Below, piece by piece: positions 15,929 through 23,612 of a stretch of DNA of 64,000 nt (position 1 is its first letter; each line of letters begins with the position of its first letter). Source of the DNA: an uncultured Sulfolobales archaeon (lineage in GTDB: Archaea > Thermoproteota > Thermoprotei_A > Sulfolobales > NBVN01). The notes beneath the pieces were generated by a model. It was not told the origin of the DNA. It made no database searches and saw only the letters and a program-made list of their open reading frames with translations. Made by a program: the position numbers and the translations under genes. The DNA is taken from NCBI GenBank assembly GCA_938073905.1, contig CALJEN010000002.1:62001-126000 (forward strand), read 5' to 3'.

Positions 15929-15946
15929 TTGGATACCCTATCCAAA
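15928..15946. promoter_or_regulatory. Perfect 8-3-8 palindrome at the cob operon start (candidate operator)
   Basis: TTTGGATACCCTATCCAAA: arms TTTGGATA and TATCCAAA with a three-base spacer. It shares one base with the ATG of cobT and covers the predicted transcript start, about 14 bases downstream of the TATA box. A dimeric repressor bound here would block initiation. I saw no second copy in the window. Confidence 0.6.
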
Positions 15947-15960
15947 CGGTACGCAGAGCC

Positions 15961-15970
15961 TTTAAATTTC
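15961..15970 (-). promoter_or_regulatory. TATA box of the corrinoid operon
   Basis: GAAATTTAAA on the minus strand, centred about 26 bases before position 15939. The transcript would begin inside the palindrome with a very short leader. Confidence 0.6.
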
Positions 15971-16306
15971 TAGCCTCCGAAGCTCCAAAACTCCTCCCCG
16001 CCGACCCGCTGAGGTCTGGGACTCCTGCGGACCCGCTGCCTCCTCGGACACCGTGTTGCGGGTCTTTCCAGTCAAGGCCTCCCGGAGTTCAAACATCGCC
16101 CAGCGGGCCTGCGCGTCTCTCCGGCAAGGCAGTGGTCGTGCGCTGGATCCGTTTCCGGAGAGCGACCAGTCTACCCTCTGCCTAGGGCTTGAGCCGGCGC
16201 GTCTCCGCGGGCTCGCCCTCTCTACGCCAGTGCTCGGGCTCGGTAAATGCCGCGTGGAGATCGCGCGGCGCCGACCGCACCGTTCGCGCCCGGGACGTGC
16301 GAGGCC
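15971..16306. other. Gene-free interval upstream of the corrinoid operon
   Basis: GC-rich sequence between the cob promoter and the end of the MFS gene. Short open frames exist but none resembles a protein. I see no tRNA cloverleaf, no C/D boxes and no convincing TATA box for an RNA gene. Confidence 0.5.
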
Positions 16307-17548
16307 CTAGGGGAGGTACTTCTTCAGCCTGGTCTTTAGGTAGAGGCACATCAGCGAGCCGACGAAGCTCGCTCCTCCGAAAACGAGGAGGGCCTGCTCG
16401 TAGCCTCCGGTGAGGTCCTTTATGTACCCGCCCAAGGAGGGAAACACGAGGCCGGCCAGCCCCCACCCAGTGAACACCAGCGAGTAGTTGGTCGAGAGGT
16501 ACTTCAGGCCGAAGAAGTCACCCACCGCGGCCGGGTACAGCGCAAGGGCCGACCCGTAGACGAAGCCCGCTAGCGCTACGAGCATGTAGAGCTCCCACGC
16601 GCTGTAGCCCGCGAAGGCCATCGACGCGAAGAGGGCGCTCTGGACAGTGAAGAGCACGGTCATGGTGATCGGTCTCCCGAACCTGCCCAGCCTGTCGGAG
16701 ATCCACCCGGCGGGAGGCCGGCCTAGCGCGTTCATGACCGAGAAGATGCTCACCGCGGCCGCCGCTTCCATCGCTCCGAGCCCCCTCAGCATGGCGAAGG
16801 GGGCTAGGTGGCCTATGAGCATGAGACCGGCCCCGCTGACGAGGACGAAGCTCACCCACAGGAGCCAGAAGTCGAGCAGCCTGAGCACCCTCGAGGGGTG
16901 GATGTCCTCCTTGGGGACTACCGCCCTCCTCTTGGAGTGTCTCGAGAAGAACTCCGTGAGCTCCGGAGACGGGTCTCGCGTTAGCAGCGCGGCCGGCAGA
17001 CCGAGCGCGATCGAGACGACACCTATGACCAGGAACGTCGTGGTTAGCCCGTGGACGCTCACCAGCATGGTCTTCAGCGGCGCGAAGGCCACGGCGCTCC
17101 CGCCGTACCCGAATATGACCACGCCCGTGGCGAACCCGGCCCTATCTGGAAACCACCTCCTAGCCATCGTCACGATAGGTATGTACCCGAACCCGTTGCC
17201 CATCCCCGTCAGCACTCCGTAGGTGAAGACGAGGTACAGGGGGTTGTTGACGAGCTCTATGAGGGACGATAGAATCAGACCCGCGAAGACCAGGGCTATG
17301 CCGAGGAGAGACGTGTGTCTTATCCCTCTCCGCACGTACAGAGTCCCCCCGGGTATGCTGCTCAGCGCGAAGACCGCTACGAAGACCGAGAACGGGAGCG
17401 CGGCCCAGAACGAGCTGCCCCACAGCTCCATCAGGGAGGTCTTGTACGCGCTGTAGGCGTAGGACGCTCCCAGGATGGAGGTGATTACGGTGCCAGCTAG
17501 GAGGGAGACGTACCCGGGTCTCCGGTCTAGTGCTGTACCGATTCTCAT
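16307..17548 (-). CDS. MFS transporter of the oxalate/formate antiporter (OFA) type
   Basis: Twelve-helix major facilitator protein, 413 residues from ATG 17548. The N-terminal YVSLLAGTVITSILGASYAYSAYK, the GVLTGMGNGFGYIPIVTMARRWFPDRAGFATGVVIFGYGGSA block after helix 4, and RPPAGWISDRLGRFGRPITM after helix 8 are typical of the OFA subfamily, which carries small mono- or dicarboxylates. Actual substrate unknown. TTG 17563 and GTG codons between are possible starts; ATG follows a GGTGTGG site and suits the TATA box at 17594. Monocistronic. Confidence 0.82.
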   Translation of the reverse strand: MRIGTALDRRPGYVSLLAGTVITSILGASYAYSAYKTSLMELWGSSFWAALPFSVFVAVFALSSIPGGTLYVRRGIRHTSLLGIALVFAGLILSSLIELVNNPLYLVFTYGVLTGMGNGFGYIPIVTMARRWFPDRAGFATGVVIFGYGGSAVAFAPLKTMLVSVHGLTTTFLVIGVVSIALGLPAALLTRDPSPELTEFFSRHSKRRAVVPKEDIHPSRVLRLLDFWLLWVSFVLVSGAGLMLIGHLAPFAMLRGLGAMEAAAAVSIFSVMNALGRPPAGWISDRLGRFGRPITMTVLFTVQSALFASMAFAGYSAWELYMLVALAGFVYGSALALYPAAVGDFFGLKYLSTNYSLVFTGWGLAGLVFPSLGGYIKDLTGGYEQALLVFGGASFVGSLMCLYLKTRLKKYLP

Positions 17549-17593
17549 ACGAACCACACCCAAGTATTCCCGATAACAACTAAGCTGAGCAGC

Positions 17594-17602
17594 CGATAAA
17601 AG
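17594..17602 (-). promoter_or_regulatory. TATA box for the MFS transporter
   Basis: CTTTTATCG on the minus strand, about 46 bases before ATG 17548, leaving a leader of roughly 20 bases that contains the GGTGTGG site. Confidence 0.45.
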
Positions 17603-17741
17603 TCCACAATCCGAGCTCAGCCTCGAACAACCCCTCGAACCCAGCTCGAGCCCGCGCAGGCGCTTCGCGAGCAGCTCACACCGGAGTGTGGGGCGCGGAT
17701 CGTGGAGAGCGGCTCGATGCCCTTCGACGGCGAGAAGAGGT

Positions 17742-18398
17742 TCACGCTATCCTCCCGAGCCTCCTCTCCTCCACGTACCTGCCCCGCATTCTGATCTCCG
17801 ACACCTTCTTCATCACCTCCCTCACTCTGTCCTCCTCGAGCACCCTCCTGTAGCCCTCCAGGAAGCACCTGAGCATTTCCTCCTTGACCGAGTGATGGGA
17901 GCTCTCGAGGACCCTGACCAGGAGGTGGACGTCCACGGCAACGTCCTCGATATCCTCCACGCGCTTCGAGAGGCCGAGGTCCAGGAGGCATACGGTGCCG
18001 TCGGGCCTCAGGATCGCGTTGGTAGTGGTGACGTCTCCGTGAGCCACTCCGTGCTTGTGCATCTTCCCGACCTCCTCTCCGAGAGAGACCATCGAGCGGC
18101 ACGCCTCCTCTCTGTCCAGCCTCTCGAGGACGTCCCTCAGGACTACCCCCTCCACCTTCTCCATCACTATGAGGCCAGCCAGAGGGTCGACGAAGAGGAG
18201 CCTGGGGACGCTCACCCCCTTCTCCCGCAGAGCCTCCAGAGTCCTAGCCTCGTGGACCGTCCTCCGCTTCACTATCTCGCGGTCTAGCTCCGGAATCCTG
18301 TAGGGCTTGCCGACTCTCAGCTTGAAGACGGCCCTATAGCCGAGGAACTCGCCCTCCGCGACGAGGGCCTCGGCACCCAGGTAGACTACCCTCTCCAC
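17742..18398 (-). CDS. bud32: KEOPS complex kinase/ATPase Bud32
   Basis: Small atypical protein kinase of the KEOPS complex, which makes t6A at position 37 of ANN-decoding tRNAs; Bud32 supports Kae1 through ATP hydrolysis. 218 residues from GTG 18398. The catalytic loop is HGDVTTTN (residues 120-127), the metal loop DLGLSKR (140-146). The glycine-rich loop is shortened, as in all Bud32. The frame also allows GTG 18419, which overlaps kae1, but the N-terminus MERVVYLGAEALVAEGEF fits the family better. Immediately downstream of kae1, the standard archaeal order. Confidence 0.9.
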   Translation of the reverse strand: MERVVYLGAEALVAEGEFLGYRAVFKLRVGKPYRIPELDREIVKRRTVHEARTLEALREKGVSVPRLLFVDPLAGLIVMEKVEGVVLRDVLERLDREEACRSMVSLGEEVGKMHKHGVAHGDVTTTNAILRPDGTVCLLDLGLSKRVEDIEDVAVDVHLLVRVLESSHHSVKEEMLRCFLEGYRRVLEEDRVREVMKKVSEIRMRGRYVEERRLGRIA

Positions 18399-18399
18399 T

Positions 18400-19389
18400 C
18401 TACCAATAGACGTCGACACTGTCGAGCCTCCACCTCTGCCTGACCGCGGCCTTCTCGGGCTCCACCGTTACCCCGTGCTTGAATAGCAGGAGGCCCGTCC
18501 AGGCTATCATGACCCCGTTGTCAACGGCGTACTTCGGGGGGACCACGTGGAGCTTCAGACCTCTGTACTCGGCCAGCGCCTCGAACTTCTCGACGAGGTG
18601 CCTGCTGGCCGCGACCCCGCCGACCAGGAGCACCTCGGTCTTCCCCAGCTGCGCCAGGCCCCTCTCGGCCACCTCGACGAGAGAGGAGTACGCTATCTCC
18701 CTAGCGCTGAAGCACACGTCCTCGACCCTGGCCCCGCTCCTGTAGGCCCTCAGAGCGGCCGTCAGGAGGCCCGAGTACGAGGTGTCCTGCCCCTTCACCA
18801 CGTAGGGCAGCTCGATGAACCTGCCCCCCTCCGCGCACCTGTCGAGAGCGTGGACTCCGCTCACGACGTAGGGGGGTGCCAGCCCCAGCTCCCTGACGAG
18901 GGTGTCCATGAAGTTGCCGAGGGCTACGTCGAGGGTCTCGCCGAAGACTCTGTACCTGCTCCCGTGCTTGGCCACTATGGCCGTGTTGCCCCCGGATATG
19001 TACACGACCAGGGGGTCCGCGGCCCCCGTCAGCATCCTCCCTATCTCCACGTGGGCGACCGCGTGGTTCACGGGGACCAGGGGCTTCCCGTAGTAGGAGG
19101 CCAGCGCCCTGGCGACCGTGGCTCCGACCCTCAGGCAGGGCCCCATGCCAGGGCCTAGGGCGACCGCGACCGCGTCTACGGACTCTACGGCGAGCCCGGC
19201 CTGGTCGAGGGCCTCCCGCAACACCCTCGATGCGTTCCTGACGAATCTATCGGCTGCCTCCCTCGGGTGTATGCCCCCTCTCTCCGGGACGTAGCTGAAC
19301 CTAGCGTCGGCCAGGATCTTGGGCTCGTCCGACACTATCCCTACGCCGAACGTGTGAGCTGTTGACTCTACCCCCAGTACTACGACCAC
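18400..19389 (-). CDS. kae1: tRNA threonylcarbamoyladenosine synthase subunit Kae1
   Basis: Transfers the threonylcarbamoyl group to A37 of tRNA. 329 residues, ASKHA fold: VLGVESTAHTFGVGIV at the N-terminus, VALGPGMGPCLRVG, metal-binding His109 and His113 in NHAVAHVEIGR, YISGGNTAIV and LLVGGVAASRHLV. GTG 19389 gives MVVVLGVESTA and lies 9 bases after the S27ae stop; the frame extends upstream to 19443 inside S27ae. Followed at once by bud32. The S24e-S27ae-kae1-bud32 run is a known archaeal cluster. Confidence 0.93.
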   Translation of the reverse strand: MVVVLGVESTAHTFGVGIVSDEPKILADARFSYVPERGGIHPREAADRFVRNASRVLREALDQAGLAVESVDAVAVALGPGMGPCLRVGATVARALASYYGKPLVPVNHAVAHVEIGRMLTGAADPLVVYISGGNTAIVAKHGSRYRVFGETLDVALGNFMDTLVRELGLAPPYVVSGVHALDRCAEGGRFIELPYVVKGQDTSYSGLLTAALRAYRSGARVEDVCFSAREIAYSSLVEVAERGLAQLGKTEVLLVGGVAASRHLVEKFEALAEYRGLKLHVVPPKYAVDNGVMIAWTGLLLFKHGVTVEPEKAAVRQRWRLDSVDVYW

Positions 19390-19397
19390 CAGACCAC

Positions 19398-19577
19398 CTA
19401 GGACCTCGCGACCTCGACGTAGCTGCAGTAGCCGCAGTGCCACCTAGGGACCGGATCGCGGTGGAACGCCATCACTCTGCCACACTTAGGGCAGACCCTG
19501 TTCTTCAGCCTCACCCTGCCGGTCTTGGGGTCGACCTCGTAGAGCCTGCTCCTGAATACCCTCTCTCCCTCGACCAT
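19398..19577 (-). CDS. rps27ae: 30S ribosomal protein S27ae
   Basis: 59-residue zinc-ribbon protein of the small ribosomal subunit. The frame starts with ATG and carries two CxxC pairs: CPKCG near residues 29-33 and CGYC near 48-51, with basic residues before them (GRVRLKNRV). It lies 4 bases after the S24e stop and 9 bases before kae1. Confidence 0.9.
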   Translation of the reverse strand: MVEGERVFRSRLYEVDPKTGRVRLKNRVCPKCGRVMAFHRDPVPRWHCGYCSYVEVARS

Positions 19578-19581
19578 TGGG

Positions 19582-19905
19582 CTACACCTCTAATCCCTGC
19601 CTCCTGAGCAGGTGCCTCGGCTCGAAGCTCCTCAACCTCTCCGGGTCGTCGTAGATGTGGGCGTACACCTTCGAGAGCCCTACCCCGTACTCGGTCTCGA
19701 TCTTCCTGATGACGACGAGGTCTGGACTCCTCGAGTAGAGGCGGGCCAGCGCCTCGGCTACGGACTTCCTGCTCGGGGTCGAGGCTCCCTGGTGACCCAC
19801 TACCGCCTCCACCTCCAGCCTGTGCACCAGGCTGTTGTGCCTCTCCGACACCACCCTCAGCTCGCAGCCGTCTACCCTGGCCACCCTCTCGGAAGCCCTG
19901 CTCAC
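19582..19905 (-). CDS. rps24e: 30S ribosomal protein S24e
   Basis: 107-residue small-subunit ribosomal protein shared with eukaryotes. The blocks NSLVHRLEVEAVVGHQGASTPSRKSVAEALA, VVIRKIETEYGVGLSKVYAHIYDD and the C-terminal basic tail match the family. GTG start behind GGAGGTG. First gene of the S24e-S27ae-kae1-bud32 cluster, with a TATA box 32-42 bases upstream. Confidence 0.92.
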   Translation of the reverse strand: MSRASERVARVDGCELRVVSERHNSLVHRLEVEAVVGHQGASTPSRKSVAEALARLYSRSPDLVVIRKIETEYGVGLSKVYAHIYDDPERLRSFEPRHLLRRQGLEV

Positions 19906-19936
19906 CTCCGACGACCACAGTTCCTCGGAGCGATCA

Positions 19937-19947
19937 ACTTAAATACT
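19937..19947 (-). promoter_or_regulatory. TATA box of the S24e-S27ae-kae1-bud32 operon
   Basis: AGTATTTAAGT on the minus strand; transcript start expected near 19916, about 11 bases before the GTG of S24e. Confidence 0.55.
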
Positions 19948-20377
19948 TTAGCCGACCCCAGCCGGAGCGCGGAGGGTCTACGCGAACCCTCGGTAGGGCC
20001 ACGGCCTATCATCGAGCGCTCGCACCGACTCTTGAACTTGTGACACTCCTCCAGCCCCCCTATGTGGATCTCGAATGAGCGCTCCGGGCGCATCCCTGCT
20101 TCGCGGACCGAGTCAAGTCACGTCGCACTCAAAGTCGTCCCTCCACCGCGACTCCTTCGGCTCGCATTCGAGGGGGCTCGTCGAGCTTGCGTACGGCCCC
20201 TGCGACTTCCTCGTGTTGTTCTCTCCGTGGTTTTGTCTCGGGCTGCTTCCGAGGGGTCGAGCTTATATGTCGTCCAGGATCTCCAGCAGCCTCATCACCC
20301 TAGCGTCATCCATTTTGACCGGCTCCCTCAACCATCGCTTGAGCCTGTATCCCGCCGGAGCCCCTACTTCGGGACTC
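19948..20377. other. Gene-free interval between S24e and the DegT-type gene
   Basis: About 430 bases. On the minus strand a short frame continuing from the DegT region ends at 20263, and another frame at 19902-20093 encodes about 60 residues; neither resembles a known protein. A GCTTATAT element on the plus strand at 20261-20268 has no gene behind it. No tRNA fold found. Confidence 0.45.
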
Positions 20378-21484
20378 TCAGGCGGAGCCCCTGCTCTTGA
20401 AGAACTCCTTCACGCACCTCGATACCTCGAGCACGTCGCTCTCGCTGAGACCAGGGTGGAGGGGCAGGGACAGCACGTGCCTCGATGCCTCCTCAGAGTT
20501 CGGGCAGCAGCCGCGAGCCCTCCTGGCCCCGGAGAGGGCCGGCTGCCTGTGGAGGGGGACCGGGTAGTGGACGGCCGTCTCGATGCCCCTCTCCCTCAGG
20601 AACAGGGCGAGCCTGTCCCTCGCTCCCTCCCCCTCGACCCACACCGTGAAGAGGTTGTAGGCGTGCCTGGCCCAGGGCTTCTCGACCGGTAGCCTCAGAC
20701 CCGAGACCGTCGAGAGCTCCTCCAGGTATATCCTGGCCAGAGCCCTCCTCCTCTCGAGCATACGGTCGATCCTCCTGAGCTGGGAGAGCCCGAGGGCGGC
20801 CTGCACGTCGCTCATCCTCAGGTTCCAGCCCAGCTCGACGTGGTGGTACCTCTGCCTCTGGCCGTGGCTCCTCAGGAGCTTCACCGCGTCAGCGACCCTC
20901 TCGTCGTCCGTCGCCACGGCTCCCCCCTCGCCGGTCGTGATGGTCTTGGTCGGGTAGAAGCTGAAAGCCGCCGCGTGACCCAGTCCCCCGACCCTCCTCC
21001 CCCTGAACTCGGCTCCCAGGGCCTGGGCGCTGTCCTCCACGACGTAGGCGTCCCTCTCCCCGGCGATCTTGGTCACCTGCTCCATGTCCACCGGGTGCCC
21101 GTAGAGGTGGACTGGGACCACGGCCCTGGTCCTGTCCGTGAAGGCCTCCTCGAGCTGCGAGGGGTCGACGGTGTAGGTCTCCAGCTCTACGTCGACCAAC
21201 ACGGGGGTGGCTCCGGCGAGCAGGACGGTGGAGGCGGTCGCGAAGAACGTGAAGTCGGGGACTAGGACCTCGTCTCCGGGTCCCACGCCGAGGGCCTTGA
21301 GGGAGAGGTAGAGAGCCGCCGTGCCGTTGCTCACGGCGACCGCGTGCCTCACCCCCAGGTACCTCGCGAGCTCCCTCTCGAACTCCTCACCGACGGGACC
21401 GAAGGCCAGCATCCCCGAGCGCAGAACCCTGGTGACGGCCTCCACGTCCTCGTCGGTGATGTGGGGGGAGCTGACCCTGATCAC
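20378..21484 (-). CDS. DegT/DnrJ/EryC1/StrS-family PLP sugar aminotransferase
   Basis: PLP-dependent aminotransferase that usually adds an amino group to a keto-sugar nucleotide for surface glycans. 368 residues. The Schiff-base lysine is Lys180 in SFYPTKTITTGEGGA. Other family motifs are SNGTAALYLSLKALGVGPGDEV, PVHLYGHP, VVEDSAQALGA, GWNLRMSDVQAALGL and AVHYPVPLH. GTG start with a TATA box 31-39 bases upstream. No sugar-nucleotide dehydratase or glycosyltransferase is adjacent, so the substrate is unknown. Confidence 0.9.
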   Translation of the reverse strand: MIRVSSPHITDEDVEAVTRVLRSGMLAFGPVGEEFERELARYLGVRHAVAVSNGTAALYLSLKALGVGPGDEVLVPDFTFFATASTVLLAGATPVLVDVELETYTVDPSQLEEAFTDRTRAVVPVHLYGHPVDMEQVTKIAGERDAYVVEDSAQALGAEFRGRRVGGLGHAAAFSFYPTKTITTGEGGAVATDDERVADAVKLLRSHGQRQRYHHVELGWNLRMSDVQAALGLSQLRRIDRMLERRRALARIYLEELSTVSGLRLPVEKPWARHAYNLFTVWVEGEGARDRLALFLRERGIETAVHYPVPLHRQPALSGARRARGCCPNSEEASRHVLSLPLHPGLSESDVLEVSRCVKEFFKSRGSA

Positions 21485-21514
21485 GCCTTACCCTCCACGG
21501 GGCTTGGGCCCGAG

Positions 21515-21523
21515 CTAATAAAC
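21515..21523 (-). promoter_or_regulatory. TATA box for the DegT-type aminotransferase
   Basis: GTTTATTAG on the minus strand; expected transcript start near 21494, about 10 bases before the GTG start. Confidence 0.55.
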
Positions 21524-21600
21524 GTGGTGCGGCCCGAGACTCGAGCCTCTAGGCGAGCCCGCGCACTGTGCGGTAGCCGAGGCAGCGGACGTCCCGGCGA

Positions 21601-21609
21601 GGTTTATAG
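21601..21609 (+). promoter_or_regulatory. TATA box for the unknown secreted protein at 21641
   Basis: GGTTTATAG, centred about 36 bases before the proposed TTG start. Confidence 0.45.
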
Positions 21610-21640
21610 CCTTCGATGAGGTAGAGAGGTCGGCGGAGGG

Positions 21641-22642
21641 TTGGTATCCGTGCGGAGGGGAGTCCGGGACACCACTCTAGCCGTTGTGCTAGCCTCTCTA
21701 GCGATCCTAGCGAGCCTGGGCGCTCTCCTCTTCCTGAACGACCTCCGCGCGGTGGCCGCTGACGAGCACTACGGGCCGCTCGGGGGAACGCTGGGCGGTC
21801 TACAGGCACGGGAGGATGGGCCACGGGATGGACGTCTCGCTTTAGAGGGAGGGTACGTGGCGCAGCAGGAGCGGGGCGGTGGAAGCGGAGGCGGGCATTC
21901 CTGCGTCTTCGAGGAGTGGACGTACATACCCGGCGGCTGGAGGTATAGATGCTACACCTGGGTCTTGGGCCCCTACCTCTACTCCATAGAGGGCCTCGAG
22001 ACGTCGTTCGGTATACGGTGGCGCACGGTGGTGTATATAGAGGGGTACGGGTATGGCATGCCCTCGACAGGCTACTGCCCCGAGCTCCCTCCGCGGTGGA
22101 ACAGCTTGGGGAAGATGGAGGTGGCAAGCACCGTAAGCTGGGAGACGTCGGGCCTCAGAGGCGACCAGAGAGACAGGATAAGGTTCGGCGTGACGTACGT
22201 GCTCGAGAGGTACTACATAGCTGTGGGCCCCAACGTCGGGGGCAGGTGCGTGTGGCGCATCTACCCCGTGGAGATATGGGGTGTCGAGAGGCTCTTCTCC
22301 CCGGAGCAGTACAGGGCAGACAGAGTACCGTACCACGCTACCGGTCCCGTCCGGGGGGACAGGAGTGTGTACTTCGCGCCGTGGAGGGACTTCTTCGCGA
22401 GCTTCCGCCAGCCCGACCACGTCGTAGCTAGCACTCCGGTGACGTTCTCCATGACCACCTCCGCGGGCCCGGTCTCGTGGACCCTCCCGGTAGGCTTCTA
22501 CAGGGCCGGCGTGCCCGGCCGCCCACCGCCGTACGTGAGGATCCGAGACGTCAGCGGGAGGACTAGCCCCTGGTACTGGTGGTGGTTCAGAGACAACGAC
22601 CCCACGTATTACGAGCTGATTCTCTACTCATATTCAAGCTAG
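21641..22642 (+). CDS. Unknown membrane-anchored extracellular protein
   Basis: Not recognised. 333 residues. One hydrophobic helix (about residues 12-33) after a basic N-terminus suggests a signal anchor or signal peptide; the rest is soluble and presumably outside the cell. A Gly-rich linker (about 70-86) leads to a domain very rich in Tyr and Trp, predicted mostly beta. Four cysteines (88, 104, 146, 203) could form two disulfides. The C-terminus is strongly aromatic, with WYWWWFRDND followed by a Tyr/Ser-rich tail. It stands alone on its strand between DegT and the prenyltransferase. A surface-layer-associated or secreted binding protein is possible, but no function is claimed. TTG start is uncertain. 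Confidence 0.7.
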   Translation: MVSVRRGVRDTTLAVVLASLAILASLGALLFLNDLRAVAADEHYGPLGGTLGGLQAREDGPRDGRLALEGGYVAQQERGGGSGGGHSCVFEEWTYIPGGWRYRCYTWVLGPYLYSIEGLETSFGIRWRTVVYIEGYGYGMPSTGYCPELPPRWNSLGKMEVASTVSWETSGLRGDQRDRIRFGVTYVLERYYIAVGPNVGGRCVWRIYPVEIWGVERLFSPEQYRADRVPYHATGPVRGDRSVYFAPWRDFFASFRQPDHVVASTPVTFSMTTSAGPVSWTLPVGFYRAGVPGRPPPYVRIRDVSGRTSPWYWWWFRDNDPTYYELILYSYSS

Positions 22643-22663
22643 CTTTTCCAGTCTAGCTTTATC

Positions 22664-22674
22664 TATCCCCTCCC
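22664..22674 (+). promoter_or_regulatory. TATA box for the cis-prenyltransferase gene
   Basis: TAGCTTTATCT in the 96-base gap before GTG 22739; implies a leader of about 45 bases, longer than usual here. Confidence 0.35.
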
Positions 22675-22738
22675 CTATGCGAGTGCGGGGCCGCGCCTCG
22701 TTCAGCAGCGTCCCGGACTGACCGGTAGAGCCTCGCCT

Positions 22739-23611
22739 GTGAGCTGCGAAGGAATTAAACCCCTCCGCGACCTCTGGGCGGTAGCGAGAGCGGTGCTAGC
22801 CAGGCTCGCCCTCAAGCTGTTTCACAGCCCGCTCGGAGTGTTCGTCAGACCGGTCTACAGGCTCTACGAGGGCATGCTCTGGGAGCAGGTGAAGTCTGGA
22901 CCCATACCGAGGCACGTAGCGATAATCCCCGACGGCAACAGAAGGTGGGCCAGGGAGCACGGCCTCGACCCGAGAGGGGGGCACGAGCACGGCTACAGGA
23001 AGCTCAGGGAGGTCCTGGACGTCCTCTGGAAGCTGGGGGTCAGGGCCGTGACCGTGTACGCCATGTCCTCGGAGAACTGCGTGAGGAGGGACCCGGCCGA
23101 GAGGGCCCACCTGTTCGGACTGATCGAGAGGGCCATCGAGGAGCTCGAGGAGAGCAGAGTCCTCGACGAGAAGAGGATAAGGGTCAAGGTCTTCGGCAGG
23201 CTAGACCTCGTCCCGAGCTCCCTGGTCTCGAAGATCCGCGAGGTGGAGGCCAGGACCGAGCTCTACAAGGACGGGACTCTGAACGTAGCTCTCTGCTACG
23301 GAGGTCGCGAGGAGATACTGAGCGCCGTCAGGAGGCTGGTCGAGGACGTGGTCTCCGGAAGGCTCTCCCCGGACGGTGTAGACGAGGGGACCTTCGTCTC
23401 CTACCTGTACACGTCCCACCTGGGGGAGCTGGGAGACCCGGACCTCGTGATTAGGACTTCGGGAGAGGTCAGGGTGAGCAACTTCCTGCTCTGGCAGATA
23501 GCCTACAGCGAGCTCTACTTCTGCGAGCTCTACTGGCCAGAGTTCAGGACCATAGACCTCCTGAGGGCGATAAGGGACTACCAGAGGAGGGAGAGGAGGT
23601 TCGGGGCCTGA
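22739..23611 (+). CDS. uppS: Cis-prenyltransferase (undecaprenyl/dolichyl diphosphate synthase family)
   Basis: Elongates a prenyl diphosphate with cis double bonds to the lipid carrier used in N-glycosylation and envelope sugar assembly. 290 residues. Catalytic Asp65 lies in AIIPDGNRRWAR. Other motifs are GHEHGYRKLREVL, TVYAMSSENCVR, LNVALCYGGREEIL and DPDLVIRTSGEVRVSNFLLWQIAYSELYF. A 50-residue hydrophobic/amphipathic N-terminal extension precedes the core, common in archaeal members. GTG start. It ends two bases before the convergent TFB gene. Confidence 0.92.
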   Translation: MSCEGIKPLRDLWAVARAVLARLALKLFHSPLGVFVRPVYRLYEGMLWEQVKSGPIPRHVAIIPDGNRRWAREHGLDPRGGHEHGYRKLREVLDVLWKLGVRAVTVYAMSSENCVRRDPAERAHLFGLIERAIEELEESRVLDEKRIRVKVFGRLDLVPSSLVSKIREVEARTELYKDGTLNVALCYGGREEILSAVRRLVEDVVSGRLSPDGVDEGTFVSYLYTSHLGELGDPDLVIRTSGEVRVSNFLLWQIAYSELYFCELYWPEFRTIDLLRAIRDYQRRERRFGA

Positions 23612-23612
23612 G

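Noticed and set aside
19902..20093. Minus-strand ORF of about 63 residues upstream of S24e
   Set aside because: No family resemblance, lies over the S24e promoter, and its codon use is not convincingly coding.
20292..20298. Perfect C-box sequence (GTGATGA on the minus strand), possible C/D-box RNA
   Set aside because: No D box (CTGA) or C'/D' pair at a suitable distance.
20263..20313. 16-residue ORF (MDDARVMRLLEILDDI) downstream of the DegT-type gene
   Set aside because: Too short to support; it could be a real small peptide but there is no further evidence.
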